NCBI GenBank assembly: GCA_013400975.1
Contig: WBMZ01006396.1
Location: 1-64,000, forward strand
Length of the DNA stretch: 64,000 bases
Reading direction: 5' to 3'
Source of the DNA: Atrichornis clamosus
Taxonomy: Eukaryota > Chordata > Aves > Passeriformes > Menuridae
Shown: positions 52,873 through 64,000 of the stretch, piece after piece
How the letters are laid out: each line of letters opens with the position of its first letter
Position numbering within the stretch: the first letter of the stretch is position 1
Translations under genes and position numbers: made by a program
Notes under the pieces: model-generated
Seen by the model: only the letters and a program-made list of their open reading frames with translations
Told to the model about the DNA's origin: nothing
Database searches by the model: none

Positions 52873-55800
52873 CAGAATACCTGTTCATCTTCATTTGGTT
52901 TAACACTTTCATTTTTACTAAAGAAGACCAAGCTAAAACAAGACCTATGCAGAGTGAAGTGCCTGCAACTACACCACTTTTCTCTCTTCTGGTAATGAAT
53001 TATTTACCTGTTCTTCACAGGTTGTAGGAACAGTGAATGTATTAACAGTGCTGCTGCACAAATGAAAGAAATTTGACTTCTGACACATGAAGGAAATCTG
53101 CAATTAGCTCTGTAGTTGCTGTTCTGAAAGACATACATGGCTTACTCTAATATTAGTTACTAACTCTGTAATAGTCAGATTGCCTAACTCACAGCAAAGA
53201 AAAAAAGTGTCACAAGGTTTGCTATATGATTATTAATACTGATCTTAACTGGAGGAAGGACTATAAGAAGTGACACAAAAGAATAAGGTGAAAAAAGTAC
53301 AAAACATGGATTCAGAAGTGTTAAAAAATTAAAATAAAAATCTAACTTCTAAACAGTAGTATAATTGATTGGTTATGATAAAACTCCTATTTAAAAATCA
53401 CCAAAATTAGTTACTGAATCTTATTATCAGAATCGTTAGCTGACGTATTCCTATGTATTCCTTAATTAAAAAAAAAAAAAGCTCTTTTCCATTTTACTCT
53501 TGCTATATAAATTACAAAGCCTATGTGATTTTTGTGTTAAACAATTAAATTGTGAAATACTAGGGTAAATAACTTAATATTAAGTGCTAGCTATCTACAG
53601 AAGTTGAGGTAACATTATGTATTTTTAAACACTTCTCTATTTTTAGTTATACATCCTTTCTTATACCACTATAACTTAAAAATGCTGACCAGTATATTTA
53701 TTTGTCCTTCCAAACCTACTTATACTCTTTTGTACCCTAAGTTATTATAAATTATATATCATCTCATATAAAGCATGAAACAGGCTTTTTTAAATTTCAA
53801 ATTTTAAGCAAGGCTTACAGGAGAAACAAAGAACATTTTTAATTTGCTTATCTCTCTAACATTTTAAATAAAGAATAAGTTAAATTAACAAGAAAAATCA
53901 TATTTAAAACAGCTGGTACAAGCAAAGTTTGGTGAGTTGTAATGAGTTTTGCCTTACATTGTAATATTTCTGTGTATATTAAAAATATTTAATAAATATA
54001 TGCAAAAAAAAAAAGATTTTCATCATATTTGAATAGCACACCACTAGTAAAAAGAAGCTTACGTTTTCATTCAGTGCAAGTTCCAGCTTAAAATAGGACT
54101 GGTATCTAGACATGCTGTGTATTTATAACTCTAAATGAACTGTACTGTAATTTGTAACCACAAAGAAAATTATCTTAAATGGGAACACTTTTTATTTGCT
54201 CTGCAGGTCTCTATACACAACCATTTCATAAAATGGTGGTTTGCTAAAAAATCATAATTATTGCTGACTTTGATATTGATAATAGTAAAGTGACACTTTT
54301 TTGTAAAAGTATATTTTGGTGAAAGTTTCGTTCTCTTAAAATTGAATCTTAAAACTAATGTGAGTAAGAGGCTTCTCTTTAAGTTATTTTAGATTTCATG
54401 TTAGATTTCATGTGCAAATAACTTCTGGCCTACGCCTTTACAATTTAATCAATTATTTCCACCACTGCTCAGATGTGACGGTTCTCATAGTCCGGTGTAA
54501 ATCCTGTGGGGTTAGTTTTCTGTGTGGAGATTCATCCATGACCTGCTGAGGCATGCAAACACGCAACGTGACTTCTACTCGTATTGACACAGATATTCCT
54601 TTGGAGCAAGGCTGATATTAAACATTATGTAAGATGTTCACAGAAAAAAGGAAAAAATACTCAATAACAAATCCAAACCTCTGTGAATCTGTACTATTTA
54701 GTAATTTCAAAATGTTTTTCTTTGAGATGCTACGAGAAATATGAACATTAGAAGTAAACAAATGTTACAGATGAAGTGTTTTAAAAGTCGTTGATGCGAA
54801 TAAGGGAAGACTCCTCTTAGGAAAGATGAAGGATATACAGGAAAAAAAATAAGATTTGATACTGGCTTAATCCAGTAACTATTGTATGACAACAAACCAA
54901 AATCAGTTTGAGATCTCTTCCATAATTAATAACTGGTGATAGGTCTCTTTTTTGTCGCTACTCCTTGACCTCTCCCATTTATTCTGCTTATGCCTTTCTT
55001 TTCTTCTTCTCCTAGAGAGCTTACTGGGAAATGTGCCAATCAAATCATCTCAATGTGACAGGTGCTGAACAGTACAGGAAAACTAATGAAAAACAACAGC
55101 CTTAAGTTGTTTGTGTAAAATAAACCAAATAACTAGTGCAGCTAGTGACAGACATTTAAGTATCAGCCTTTGATTGGTGTATCTTGTTTGACATTTAGCC
55201 CAATTGTTCAATGGCTAGTGAAAGGTCATGAACACATTCCTGTTAAGCCGAAGTACTGACAGGGACTTGACCCACCTAAAAGCTTGTCCAGAGCTTTCAG
55301 TTTGCCCCTAGATCTCAGGTAACAGGACAGCTGTGGGAATTAACTCTTATATTCCAAAGGAGTAGTCTATGTACTTACACACAGACATAACATTTTGCTT
55401 TTGAATTACAAACCTGGTATTGCAGCTGGTAAGAAAAAAGCAGAAGAACAACGACTAGTTTCCATGAAACAAATTATCTCATGCCTTAACATAACAGCTC
55501 GTTCAAATTTAGATCTTAAGCATACAACCATTATCACATCAGTACACTTCAATCACCACAAAGTGCGATTTTTGCCAACCTCAGGCTCAAAAGTAGGGGA
55601 AAGTTAAAGAAACAGGCTGTTCCAAGAATACTTCAAACTAAATATCCTTAGAAGCACCCAGACATTCAAAATATTATTTGATGTCAGTTTCCTCTTTTGA
55701 ACTATCACTCATCCCTACTTTAAATTTATAGAACATTTCAGTATAATAAAACACGTTACAGGAAAGTAATTTGGAAGAATGGGAACATGGATCCACATTC

Positions 55801-56744
55801 ACTTGGCCTTGAGTATTCAACTCTTGGGTCTTGACTGTGCTCTTTTCACAGCTATGTCATCATTCTTTGCTTTTTTAATTAGAACAATATGGACATAATT
55901 TTAAAATACTGTGGAAACTTCTACATATATTTAGCTCATACAGCTAGACGGTTACTAATGCCCAGGTAGCACTGTGCATGCCTTTATGAGAAAGTTCAGC
56001 ATCTTTTCTGTCCAGAGTTTTGTCATTCTGAGCCCAGTGTCACAGCTCCTGGAAGGACAGTGGGTGCCTGGAGCCAGACAGGCTGGGTTCCCCAAATGGG
56101 GAATTCCAGAGTCTCCAGATTCTGAGTCACTAAACACAGCACAGTTTTCTAAAATTTACACCAAGACGAAAGAAGAACATGCAGTGTTTCAGATGCTTGT
56201 GTTTGATACATGTCCTCTCTATTGGAAACTAAATCTCAGTGCTCTTTGCAACTTTTCTTCACTCACAGCCTTCCACTACCAAAGCAGTATGTGCCTAGTT
56301 GATAATGCATAACTGAAGTTGGTTCATACACTAAAAACTTGGATCAGTCTGTTTATTAGGGTCACCTAGTGATAAATGCATCCACAAATGAAAAATTCAT
56401 AGCAGCTACTGACTGCAAGAGAATTTCTGTAATACTTATGGTCTCTAAATGGCTTGTTATAAGAATCAATACTTTCTGGGAAAAGCACAAATAGTGCACA
56501 ACAGTCTAATTCACTTGTTGCATAACACAATTTAGAAATAAGTCACCAAAAGCCAAGTACAAGTACTCCTTTGAAACCCAAATTACTTAATTGAAAAATC
56601 AATGAGTGTTTACTTTTGAGGTTTTTCCTAAAAACTGTGTGTCACTTGAAAAATTAATAAGGAAGTTGTAGAGCAAGAAACAAGAGATACATTTTAATTT
56701 GCCAAGGGTTGCCACCATTTTACAGATGCAGTTTATTAGAAGGA

Positions 56745-56760
56745 AGAGAGAGAGAGAGAA
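56745..56760. repeat. (GA)n microsatellite
   Basis: About eight GA units within a purine-rich stretch. Confidence 0.85.
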
Positions 56761-57861
56761 AAGGGAACTATAAAATTGGAGACAGACTAGATAAACTAAG
56801 TGATCAAAATGACGAGACCTCCTCATTTTTATAAAATTATTCCAGTCTGAGGTTTTTCTTCTCTGCTTCTGAATGTGTTTGTCTTACTTTGTCTTGAGAA
56901 ACACAACATGACTTCAAGAGCATCAGCTCCAGATTTTAATAACTTACTTCTCCTTTTCCTGAAAAATGCATGCTAATTATAGATTTTTCAGCATACTAAA
57001 GGACTATTAAGAAGGGATTTCCACTATGAAACATTTATACAAATAAAAGAAAATGGAATAGTATTCTTACTATCAAATCCTAAATTAATACTTCATATAC
57101 AAATGTTAAGAATCACCTTCCCTTCTTTCTCCATTTTCCTAACATATAGTTAAAATCAATTTTGGTAGTATTTAGGATGAAGCAGTAAAACCATCAATAA
57201 TTTGTGCTGTGAGACGACTACACTGTGAGCTTAAGGAAGTAATACTTGGAGAAATAATGACTTTGGATATTATGGTTCTATCTATATTTGGTATGGTAGA
57301 GGTTAACCACTCTTTACCTATTAGCTCATATTTCATATGAGAGAAAGAAAAGGCTTTTCTCTCTGATAGCAGGAAATTTAAAGACTTTCATTCTAATCTT
57401 GTAAGGCTGTAAAAATATTTAATCTTAGCTATAACTTTTTCTGTCTCATTTCCACTCCCTAGGAGAGCTTGATCTTATTAAGGGCAATCTTTTGCAATTT
57501 GCATTTTTCAGGCCTTCCTGGAGTTTGCCTCTTATTACTTTAATGAAGTTCTATTTCTGGATATTGAAGGTGCTTGCCTACAGGACTTCAGCAGGTTCAC
57601 ACCTTTTAATGGTATTGCAAACACTGTACCCACTAGCCATATTTATTAAATCTATTACAATTTATGATGCTAGTGCATAGTTAGGGCTTTTCTTCATTCC
57701 TTGGATTTCAACAGCATATTGATGAGACTGGCAACTCATCAACAAGCCACAAAAAAGATTATTTGCGACTGAAATTTGTCTACAGATGTGATAAATAAAA
57801 ATTATTTTCCTATCAGTGTGATTGCAGTTATGTCATTATAAGGCCACTGGCTCTCTTTTGA

Positions 57862-58440
57862 TTTTCTTTTTCTTTTTCTTTTTCTCTTTCTCTCTTCCTT
57901 TTTTTTTTTTTTTCTTTTTCTTATTTTTTTTCTTTTTTTTTTTTCTTTTCTCTTTTTTTTTCTTTTTTTTTCTTTTTCTTTTTCTTTCTTTCTCTCTTTC
58001 TTTTTCTTTTTCTCTTTCTCTCTTCCTTTTTTTTTTTTTTTCTTTTTCTTATTTTTTTTCTTTTTTTTTTTTCTTTTCTCTTTTTTTTTCTTTTTTTTTC
58101 TTTTTCTTTTTCTTTCTTTCTCTCTTTCTTTTTCTTTTTCTCTTTCTCTCTTCCTTTTTTTTTTTTTTTCTTTTTCTTATTTTTTTTCTTTTTTTTTTTT
58201 CTTTTCTCTTTTTTTTTCTTTTTTTTTCTTTTTCTTTTTCTTTCTTTCTCTCTTTCTTTTTCTTTTTCTCTTTCTCTCTTCCTTTTTTTTTTTTTTTCTT
58301 TTTCTTATTTTTTTTCTTTTTTTTTTTTCTTTTCTCTTTTTTTTTCTTTTTTTTTCTTTTTCTTTTTCTTTCTTTCTCTCTTTCTTTTTCTTTTTCTCTT
58401 TCTCTCTTCCTTTTTTTTTTTTTTTCTTTTTCTTTTTTTT
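57862..58440 (+). repeat. Polypyrimidine tandem array, 128-bp higher-order period
   Basis: Almost pure T/C on the + strand (purine on the gene's transcribed-sense strand). The landmark TCTCTTCCTT recurs at 57891, 58019, 58147, 58275 and 58403, exactly 128 bp apart, and the intervening blocks look nearly identical. Each unit has one TTCTTATTTT interruption, which is the only purine. About 4.4 units are present. Below the 128-bp unit the sequence is CTTT/CTTTTT-type simple repeat. Confidence 0.97.
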
Positions 58441-58450
58441 TAATTATTTT

Positions 58451-58512
58451 TCATTCTCTATTCTCCATTCTCTTCTCTATTCTCTATTCTGCTCCCTCCT
58501 TCTCTATACCAC
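58451..58512 (+). repeat. Degenerate TTCTCTA-type pyrimidine-rich tail
   Basis: CATTCTCTATTCTCCATTC and related near-repeats directly after the polypyrimidine array. Likely part of the same simple-repeat domain. Confidence 0.6.
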
Positions 58513-59194
58513 TTAAGGTGTATCCTTTCCTTCTAGTCATGGAATCCTACCCAGGCTCTGGCAAAAACTGAATGAAGATTTGGATTTGTGCATTCATTGC
58601 AGCTAATGGTATGATTCTGGAGAATACTATAAGCTAACAAGAAGGAAAAAAACCCAAACAACCCAAATCTGAAGTACAAAACTGACAGAAATGTGAGGAG
58701 ACAGTGGTGGATCCTGGAGGGATTCACTGAATCAGAGAGATTTAAATAGGGGAAAGCATTAGAAAAATAAGATAGGAAAGACACATAGGGAACTGAAGAT
58801 TCAGATAAATGAGACCATGAAAGGACATAACCTCTGACTAAGGAATCTTTACTAGCATTTGTAGGTCTTTAGAAAATCTGATTTTGAGCGTCTTCTGTTA
58901 ACTCGTTAAATCGAGAATTGAGGGACTCTGTGGAAAATGTGTTTCCTGCAGGCTGGAAGGAAAAGAATGCAAGAGCATTGTGAGAACTCTGGACTTAGGA
59001 GATCACCATTGCGTATTTCCAACCAGCCATCTCAGGCATAAAAATTTATGACCATAGTTTATCAAGACACACATACAAGAGACCTACTCTTCCTTTTTCA
59101 TCTACAGTGTCATCATTTTTTGTCCTGAGGTACAGCAGTGCTATATGAAATGATTTTAATATGCTAATATCTGGAAAATAGAAACGCATACACT

Positions 59195-59782
59195 TATTAA
59201 GCTATTAGAGATCATCCAAAGGAGGGCAGCAAAGATGGTGAAGGGCCTTAGGGGAAGCTGTATCAGGAGCAGCTGAGGTCGCTTGGTCTGTTCAGCCCAG
59301 GGAAGAGAAGACTGACAGGAGACCTCATTGCAGTTACAACTTTCTTATGAGGGGATGAGGAGGGGCAGGCACTATCTATTCTCTGTGGTGACAAGTGACA
59401 GGACCGAGGGGATGGCCGGGCAGGCACTATCGATTCTCTGTGGTGACAAGTGACAGGACCGAGGGGATGGCCGGGCAGGCACTATCGATTCTCTGTGGTG
59501 ACAAGTGACAGGACATGAGGGAATGGCCTGAAGTTGTGTCCAGGGAGGCTTTGTTTGGGTATTAGAAAAGCGTTCTTCCCCCAGAAAGTGGCTGGGCACT
59601 GGAACAGGCTCCCCAGGGAAGCGGGCACAGCACCCAAGCCTGACAGAGTTCAAGAAGTGTTTGGACAATACTTTTTAGTACATGGTTTGACTTGTGGGGA
59701 TGGTGCTGTGCAGGGCCAGGAGCTGGACCCGAAGATCACTGTGGGTCCCTTACAACAGCATATTCTGTGATCCTGTGATACA
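59195..59782 (+). mobile_element. CR1 LINE fragment with internal triplication
   Basis: The 3' portion of a CR1 from the end of the reverse transcriptase (ATCCAAAGGAGGGCAGCAAA) to the 3' end (AGCATATTCTGTGATCCTGTGATA). Inside, a 55-bp segment occurs three times in tandem. The tail type (GTGCAGGGCCAGGAGCTGGA) is the same as that of the SINE and of 30178-30284. Confidence 0.9.
59363..59527 (+). repeat. 55-bp tandem triplication inside CR1
   Basis: Units start GGGCAGGCACTATC at 59363, 59418 and 59473. Units 1 and 2 differ by one base (CTATT versus CGATT), units 2 and 3 are identical through TGACAGGAC, and the third then departs into normal CR1 sequence. Confidence 0.95.
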
Positions 59783-61080
59783 TAACTCCATTTGGTTAAA
59801 TAAAGCAGAAAAGTAATTCTCTCAATGCAGTCTCAAATAGAAGTTATAAGAGAATGCATTGCCATTACTTATTTTTCTCACAAATTACTTATTTTTCAGG
59901 AATTCCCCAACATTTTCTGCTTCACCATTTATAAAGTTAGCAACCAATGTCAGGGTCTTCTTTCTACAAAACTTTGGCATGCAATGCTTGCTGAAACTCA
60001 TTCCACTTGTTTGTAACTATATAGTTTCAAAATAGTGCTTTAGACCAGAGGAAGAATGGGACAGAGAGGATACTTTTGCATGTATAGCATAACTTTTCTT
60101 AAAATATTTTATTTAGGACTGAGATACAACAGAGCAAGCACTTACCTCTCTTCTAAAAAAAAAAAAAATTCAAATTTTTTTTACTTTATATATATCTCAC
60201 TAAATTATAGTTTTGCATATTTCACTTTGATTATATGCCCAGAAGAATGTAAAACTGTAAGCTGTAAGCTGCTCTAATAGCATATATTTTAATTTTTGAT
60301 ATTAAATCAATACTATTCTTGGTGTAGGTTTTTTTTTCTTTCTTTTTCTTAACTTTAACTGAAAACTTTAGTATATTCTTTTTAAAAGTGTAGTATCAGG
60401 GGTAACTTAATGAGAAAAAATTGGACCAGTTTCTTTGAATCAGATGTTTTAAAAAGGAAGTGTATAGTAGTATTATTGTTAAAATACAAATCTAAATAGC
60501 TTGTTTATCTCCAATTAAATGATTAATTCTGGAAAGTGTATGAAGAGCTAGAAAATATCACTGCTTTAAAATGCTGAACATTAAAAGCAATGTTATAAAT
60601 AAAAATGATTTCAAGGATTGCTTCTGCTCTTATTTTCATTCCCATAATGTGTGCATAATGTTTGAAAGATATTATAGCTGTAGAAAACAGAGCAGATCTC
60701 TGTAACGTTCTGTACAACAAGAAATCATGAGATAATGAAGTGCACCAGCACATTTTGCTATTTTGGTATTTCATTAAGTGGGCATACTCTGAACAAGAAT
60801 AAAGAATATTGATATGTATGGAAAAAGCCAGCATAAGCACTATTCTGGATTAGCTGCCACAATTGTACTCAATAATAGATGAATAAGAAGGTTTCAATTT
60901 TATAAGACAAACAGAGTGGTACTTAGGATACAAACCCTTAATTCATAATGAATAATATATTCATTTAAAACATAGAGATGTGAAGTAAACTGGGATCTTT
61001 AATTAAAATAAAAAAAAAAAAGAAAATGTTCAGAATGACCATTCTGTTAGTAAGATATTACAGAATAATAAAAAGTACTT

Positions 61081-61512
61081 GAGCAATGCAGCTGGTGAAA
61101 GGTCTGGAGCACAAATCTCATGAGGAGAGGTTGTTTAGCCTGGAGAAAAAGAGTCTCAGGGGGGACCTTATAACTCTCTACAACTACCTCAAAGACCCGT
61201 GTAGAGATGTGGGGATTGGTCTCCTCTCCTAAGTAACATGTGACAGAAAATGAGAAAATGGCCTCAAGTTGCATTAGGGGATGTTTAGATAGGATTTTAG
61301 GAAAAAAAAATATTCTTCATGGAAAGTTTTCTCAAGCACTGGAACATGCTGTCCAAGGAAGTGGTCGAGTCACCATCCCTGGAGGTATTTAAAAGCTGTG
61401 TCTATGTGGCACTTAGGTATGTGGTTTAGTGGTGGGCTTGTCAGTGCTGGGTTAACAGCTGGAATTGACCTTGTAATTGTTTTCGACCATAGCCAATTCC
61501 ATGATTCTAACC
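61081..61512 (+). mobile_element. CR1 LINE fragment, 3' end
   Basis: Begins near GCAATGCAGCTGGTGAAAGG and runs through AGGTTGTTTAGCCTGGAG, CTCTCTACAACTACCTCAAA and GGTCGAGTCACCATCCCTGG to the 3' end CAATTCCATGATTCTA. It is the same subfamily style as 49510-50344 and is 5'-truncated. Confidence 0.9.
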
Positions 61513-61607
61513 ATGGCCTGGAGACATTCCCAATATACATTTTCTCAGCTATAAACCTGTAGATAATGCTGTGACTTTTATGTTCCTGGAGAATGATGTT
61601 TCCATAG

Positions 61608-62136
61608 TGTCCTGATTTTGGATGGGATAGAGCCAGTTTTCATCCTAGTAGCTGGTACAGGGCTGTGTTTTGGATTTAGGATGAGAATAATGTTGATGAC
61701 TCACTGATGTTTCAGTTGCTGCTGAGCAGGAATGACATTAAGTTGAGAACTTTTCAGCTTCTCATGCTGGCCTGCCGGTGAGTAGGCTGGGGGGCACAGC
61801 TGGGACAGCTGACCCCAATTGACCAAAGGGCAGTTGTGATGTCATGCAGAGCAGACAAACTAGGGGGAAAGCTGGCCAGGAGTCTCCTGCTTGGGAAGGG
61901 GCTGGGTGTTGGTTGTTTGGTTGAGCAATTGGTCTCATTTGCATCACTTGCCTTCCTTGGATTTAATTTCTCTCTCTCCCTCTCTAATAATTTTATTTCA
62001 ATCCCTAAACTGTTCTTATCTCAGACCTCAAGTTTTCTTATTTTTACCCTTTTGATTCTCTCCCGCACCCACCGGGGTGTGGAGTGAACAAGCAGCTGTG
62101 TGGTGATTAGTTGCTGTCTGGGGTCAAACCTTGACA
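61608..62136 (+). mobile_element. Solo LTR of an avian endogenous retrovirus (ERVL-like)
   Basis: A block of about 530 bp starting TGTCCTGATT and ending CCTTGACA, so with TGT...ACA termini. Its internal wording (AGTAGCTGGTACAGGGCTGTG, CTTCTCATGCTGGCC, CCCTTTTGATTCTCTCCC, GGTGTGGAGTGAAC) is that of a common avian ERV LTR. No gag, pol or env sequence flanks it, so it is a solo LTR. A target-site duplication is not obvious. The class and family name are from memory and tentative. Confidence 0.65.
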
Positions 62137-64000
62137 CAGAAATTGTCTGCAGTGCATTTTTCTCTCACCTACACATTAGAGACAAAAAGAAATAACAAAG
62201 ATTCTCTGATATAGCCTTGCTAAATGAAGGCTGTGTTTGGTGTATATTCTGCTTATCTGACAGTTTAGAAACTGAAGGAAATTATGGGATTGAAAATTAA
62301 GAGCATCATAAAAAAAAAACCCCAAACCATACATCTGAGAGTTACAGTAAGATAATTGGGGCAATTAAAAAAATAAGAGAAGATTTAGAGGTAAGGAGGA
62401 GATATATTCAATAAAGACATGGGAGGAAATCCTAAGACTTTGTAGAAGTCTGGGTTTTCTTAGATCAGCACGTATGAGTTTCAGTACACTTGAACTGGAT
62501 GAAAACTAGCATTATCTCAAACAACTATTGTGTATTAATTGCCCAGTTTTGAAATAAATTTCTGAATATGTTTTTCCTGGTATGCCTTTATTCGTTTTGG
62601 GTTTTTTGTCTGAATCCAAATTTATTTGAAATTTTCTACTTGTATCATGCAGAGCGGCTGGGGATGGAAAATCCACAAACTCCTCCTAAACTGGTGGTTG
62701 CTTTAGTACGCATTTTGATTCATTCTTCATAATGCTGAAAGTTGTGGTTACTCATACAATTTCTCCCCCATCTTTTCTTGGCAAAACGATGTTTTTATTG
62801 CTAAAAGATCACACTAAAAATCTTGTTTTTTCCACACAGTTCCTTTCTATCCCCTTGGTCACTTACAAGTCAGTATTACATAGAACAAATCCAAGATTTT
62901 TTTCTCTCTCTTAATGAAATGAATGCAGATACTAATAGAAATAGTACAGAATTTTTAGTCAACAAAGGTTTGGTGGAGAAAAACTGACAGCCTTGGAAGG
63001 CAGGAACAGTAAATAAACTGGGAATACAGCCAAAACCAACAGAAGTAATATAAAGCTAGGAACTTGGAAGCTACAGGTGCACATAATGCAGGCTGAGGAG
63101 AAATCTGTGTTTCTACAGAGCGGTAGGTACTGTGAGAACATGTATTTGGCCTTCTGTTATTAATGAAATTGACATATCTAAAGCATGTAAAAAACAGTGT
63201 CTCAATTATTGTTCATTCCTCAAGCATGAAAGAACTATCACAACATGACTAAAAAGCATATGTCCACAGCCAGAGGAGACTGGGAATGTTGCCTAGGTAA
63301 TAAAATTAAAATGCCAGACTCTTTGATATGCTTTTTGTGTCTTTCCCCTGTGGGTACACATGCAGAATGTGCATTATTGTTCTCTATAGCACTGGGACTT
63401 TTCCTTGCAGTTGTTTTTCAGTTTTGGACTTATTTAGAAATCATTTAGTGACAGTCATCCCAGATGTATAACTAACCAGCAAGTGGCAACAGAGTAAATC
63501 AAAAAGTATATTGTATTTTTCTGTGCTGTACAAAATATTACTTTGTTTCCCTTAACAAAAGACCAAAAAAACCTCAAAATAAAACAAAAACAAAAGTAAA
63601 CTAAACAAAAAAGACCAAAAAAAACTCCCCAAACCAGCTCAATATTTGAAACTCAGTCTCTTACACTATATATATATATTTTAGGACTAAGCTAATTTGA
63701 AAATGAAGTTTGATATTTCTGAGCTTATTTTTAGGAGTACTGCATATATTTTATTAGAGTCTTCAAACATTAAAATCAGAAATCAACTTATGACATGAAT
63801 CTTACAAGAAAAATTGCTAAGTTTTGCCGATCCTATAATTGTTCTACAAAGTTTGTAAAGTGTGGATACTTGTTTTGTAGGACATTTCAGATATAGCATA
63901 TACACTCACAAACTGAAAGAATCCAGACCAGTTGAAAACATTTGCAATCCTCCAGCAGTGGTCTTTTTCTTTCTTATTTTTTTCTTCATTATTTCTATAT

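Larger units (their letters stand above)
48636..64000 (-). other. EYS: Intron upstream of exon A (15.4 kb to window end)
   Basis: No exon seen. It contains CR1 copies at 49510-50344, 51175-51455, 59195-59782 and 61081-61512, the tRNA-Ile-derived SINE at 50522-50658, the polypyrimidine array at 57862-58440, an LTR at 61608-62136, a (GA)n tract at 56745-56760, an AAAAC-type tract at 52838-52872 and A-rich sequence at 63556-63630. A small CpG-bearing patch at about 54470-54610 is unexplained. Intron status is inferred from exon A starting inside an EGF domain. Confidence 0.6.

Noticed and set aside
57822..58571. A 249-codon open frame of almost only Phe, Leu and Ser
   Set aside because: It is a translation of the T/C simple-repeat array; low complexity and no purine codons. 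Not a gene.
1..64000. CRISPR arrays, operons, integrons or phage systems
   Set aside because: No spaced palindromic repeats, no dense coding and clear vertebrate intron and LINE content; the only regular arrays are the pyrimidine satellite and short duplications.

Overview
This window looks like vertebrate nuclear DNA, specifically bird and probably songbird (passerine). It is AT-rich and CpG-poor, with no bacterial-type gene packing. It carries many 5'-truncated CR1 LINEs with the avian 3' end, a tRNA-Ile-derived SINE with a CR1 tail (the TguSINE1 type first described in zebra finch), and an avian endogenous-retrovirus LTR. Order-level placement rests mainly on the SINE and is an inference.

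The only gene I can support lies on the minus strand. Five small exons, read from high to low coordinates (48635-48514, 26715-26456, 16880-16784, 14936-14829, 14218-14073), splice with GT-AG borders and fully compatible phases into about 244 continuous codons. They encode the end of one EGF-like domain, five complete ones and most of a seventh. The EGF series, four introns of 0.6 to 21.8 kb and long exon-free flanks fit an internal part of EYS (eyes shut homolog), a secreted photoreceptor extracellular-matrix protein. The family name is my best judgement, not a database result. Neither gene end is in the window.

Layout: 1-14072 is downstream intron with four CR1 pieces and copy 1 of an unidentified dispersed repeat. 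14073-16880 is the three-exon cluster, with a CR1 and repeat copy 2 in the 1.8-kb intron. 16881-26455 is intron with a GC-richer unidentified block near 17.0-17.4 kb. 26456-26715 is the largest exon. 26716-48513 is the largest intron, holding a 1.6-kb CR1, repeat copy 3 and a GC-richer retroelement block at 41.0-42.4 kb. 48514-48635 is the most 5' exon seen. 48636-64000 is upstream intron with CR1s, the SINE, a striking 128-bp-period polypyrimidine array at 57.86-58.44 kb, a CR1 with an internal 55-bp triplication, and the LTR.

I found no complete protein gene, functional RNA gene, CRISPR array, operon or novel multi-gene system. The most interesting items are the polypyrimidine higher-order array, the three-copy unidentified repeat, the SINE/CR1 pairing and the conserved modification motifs in the EGF exons.
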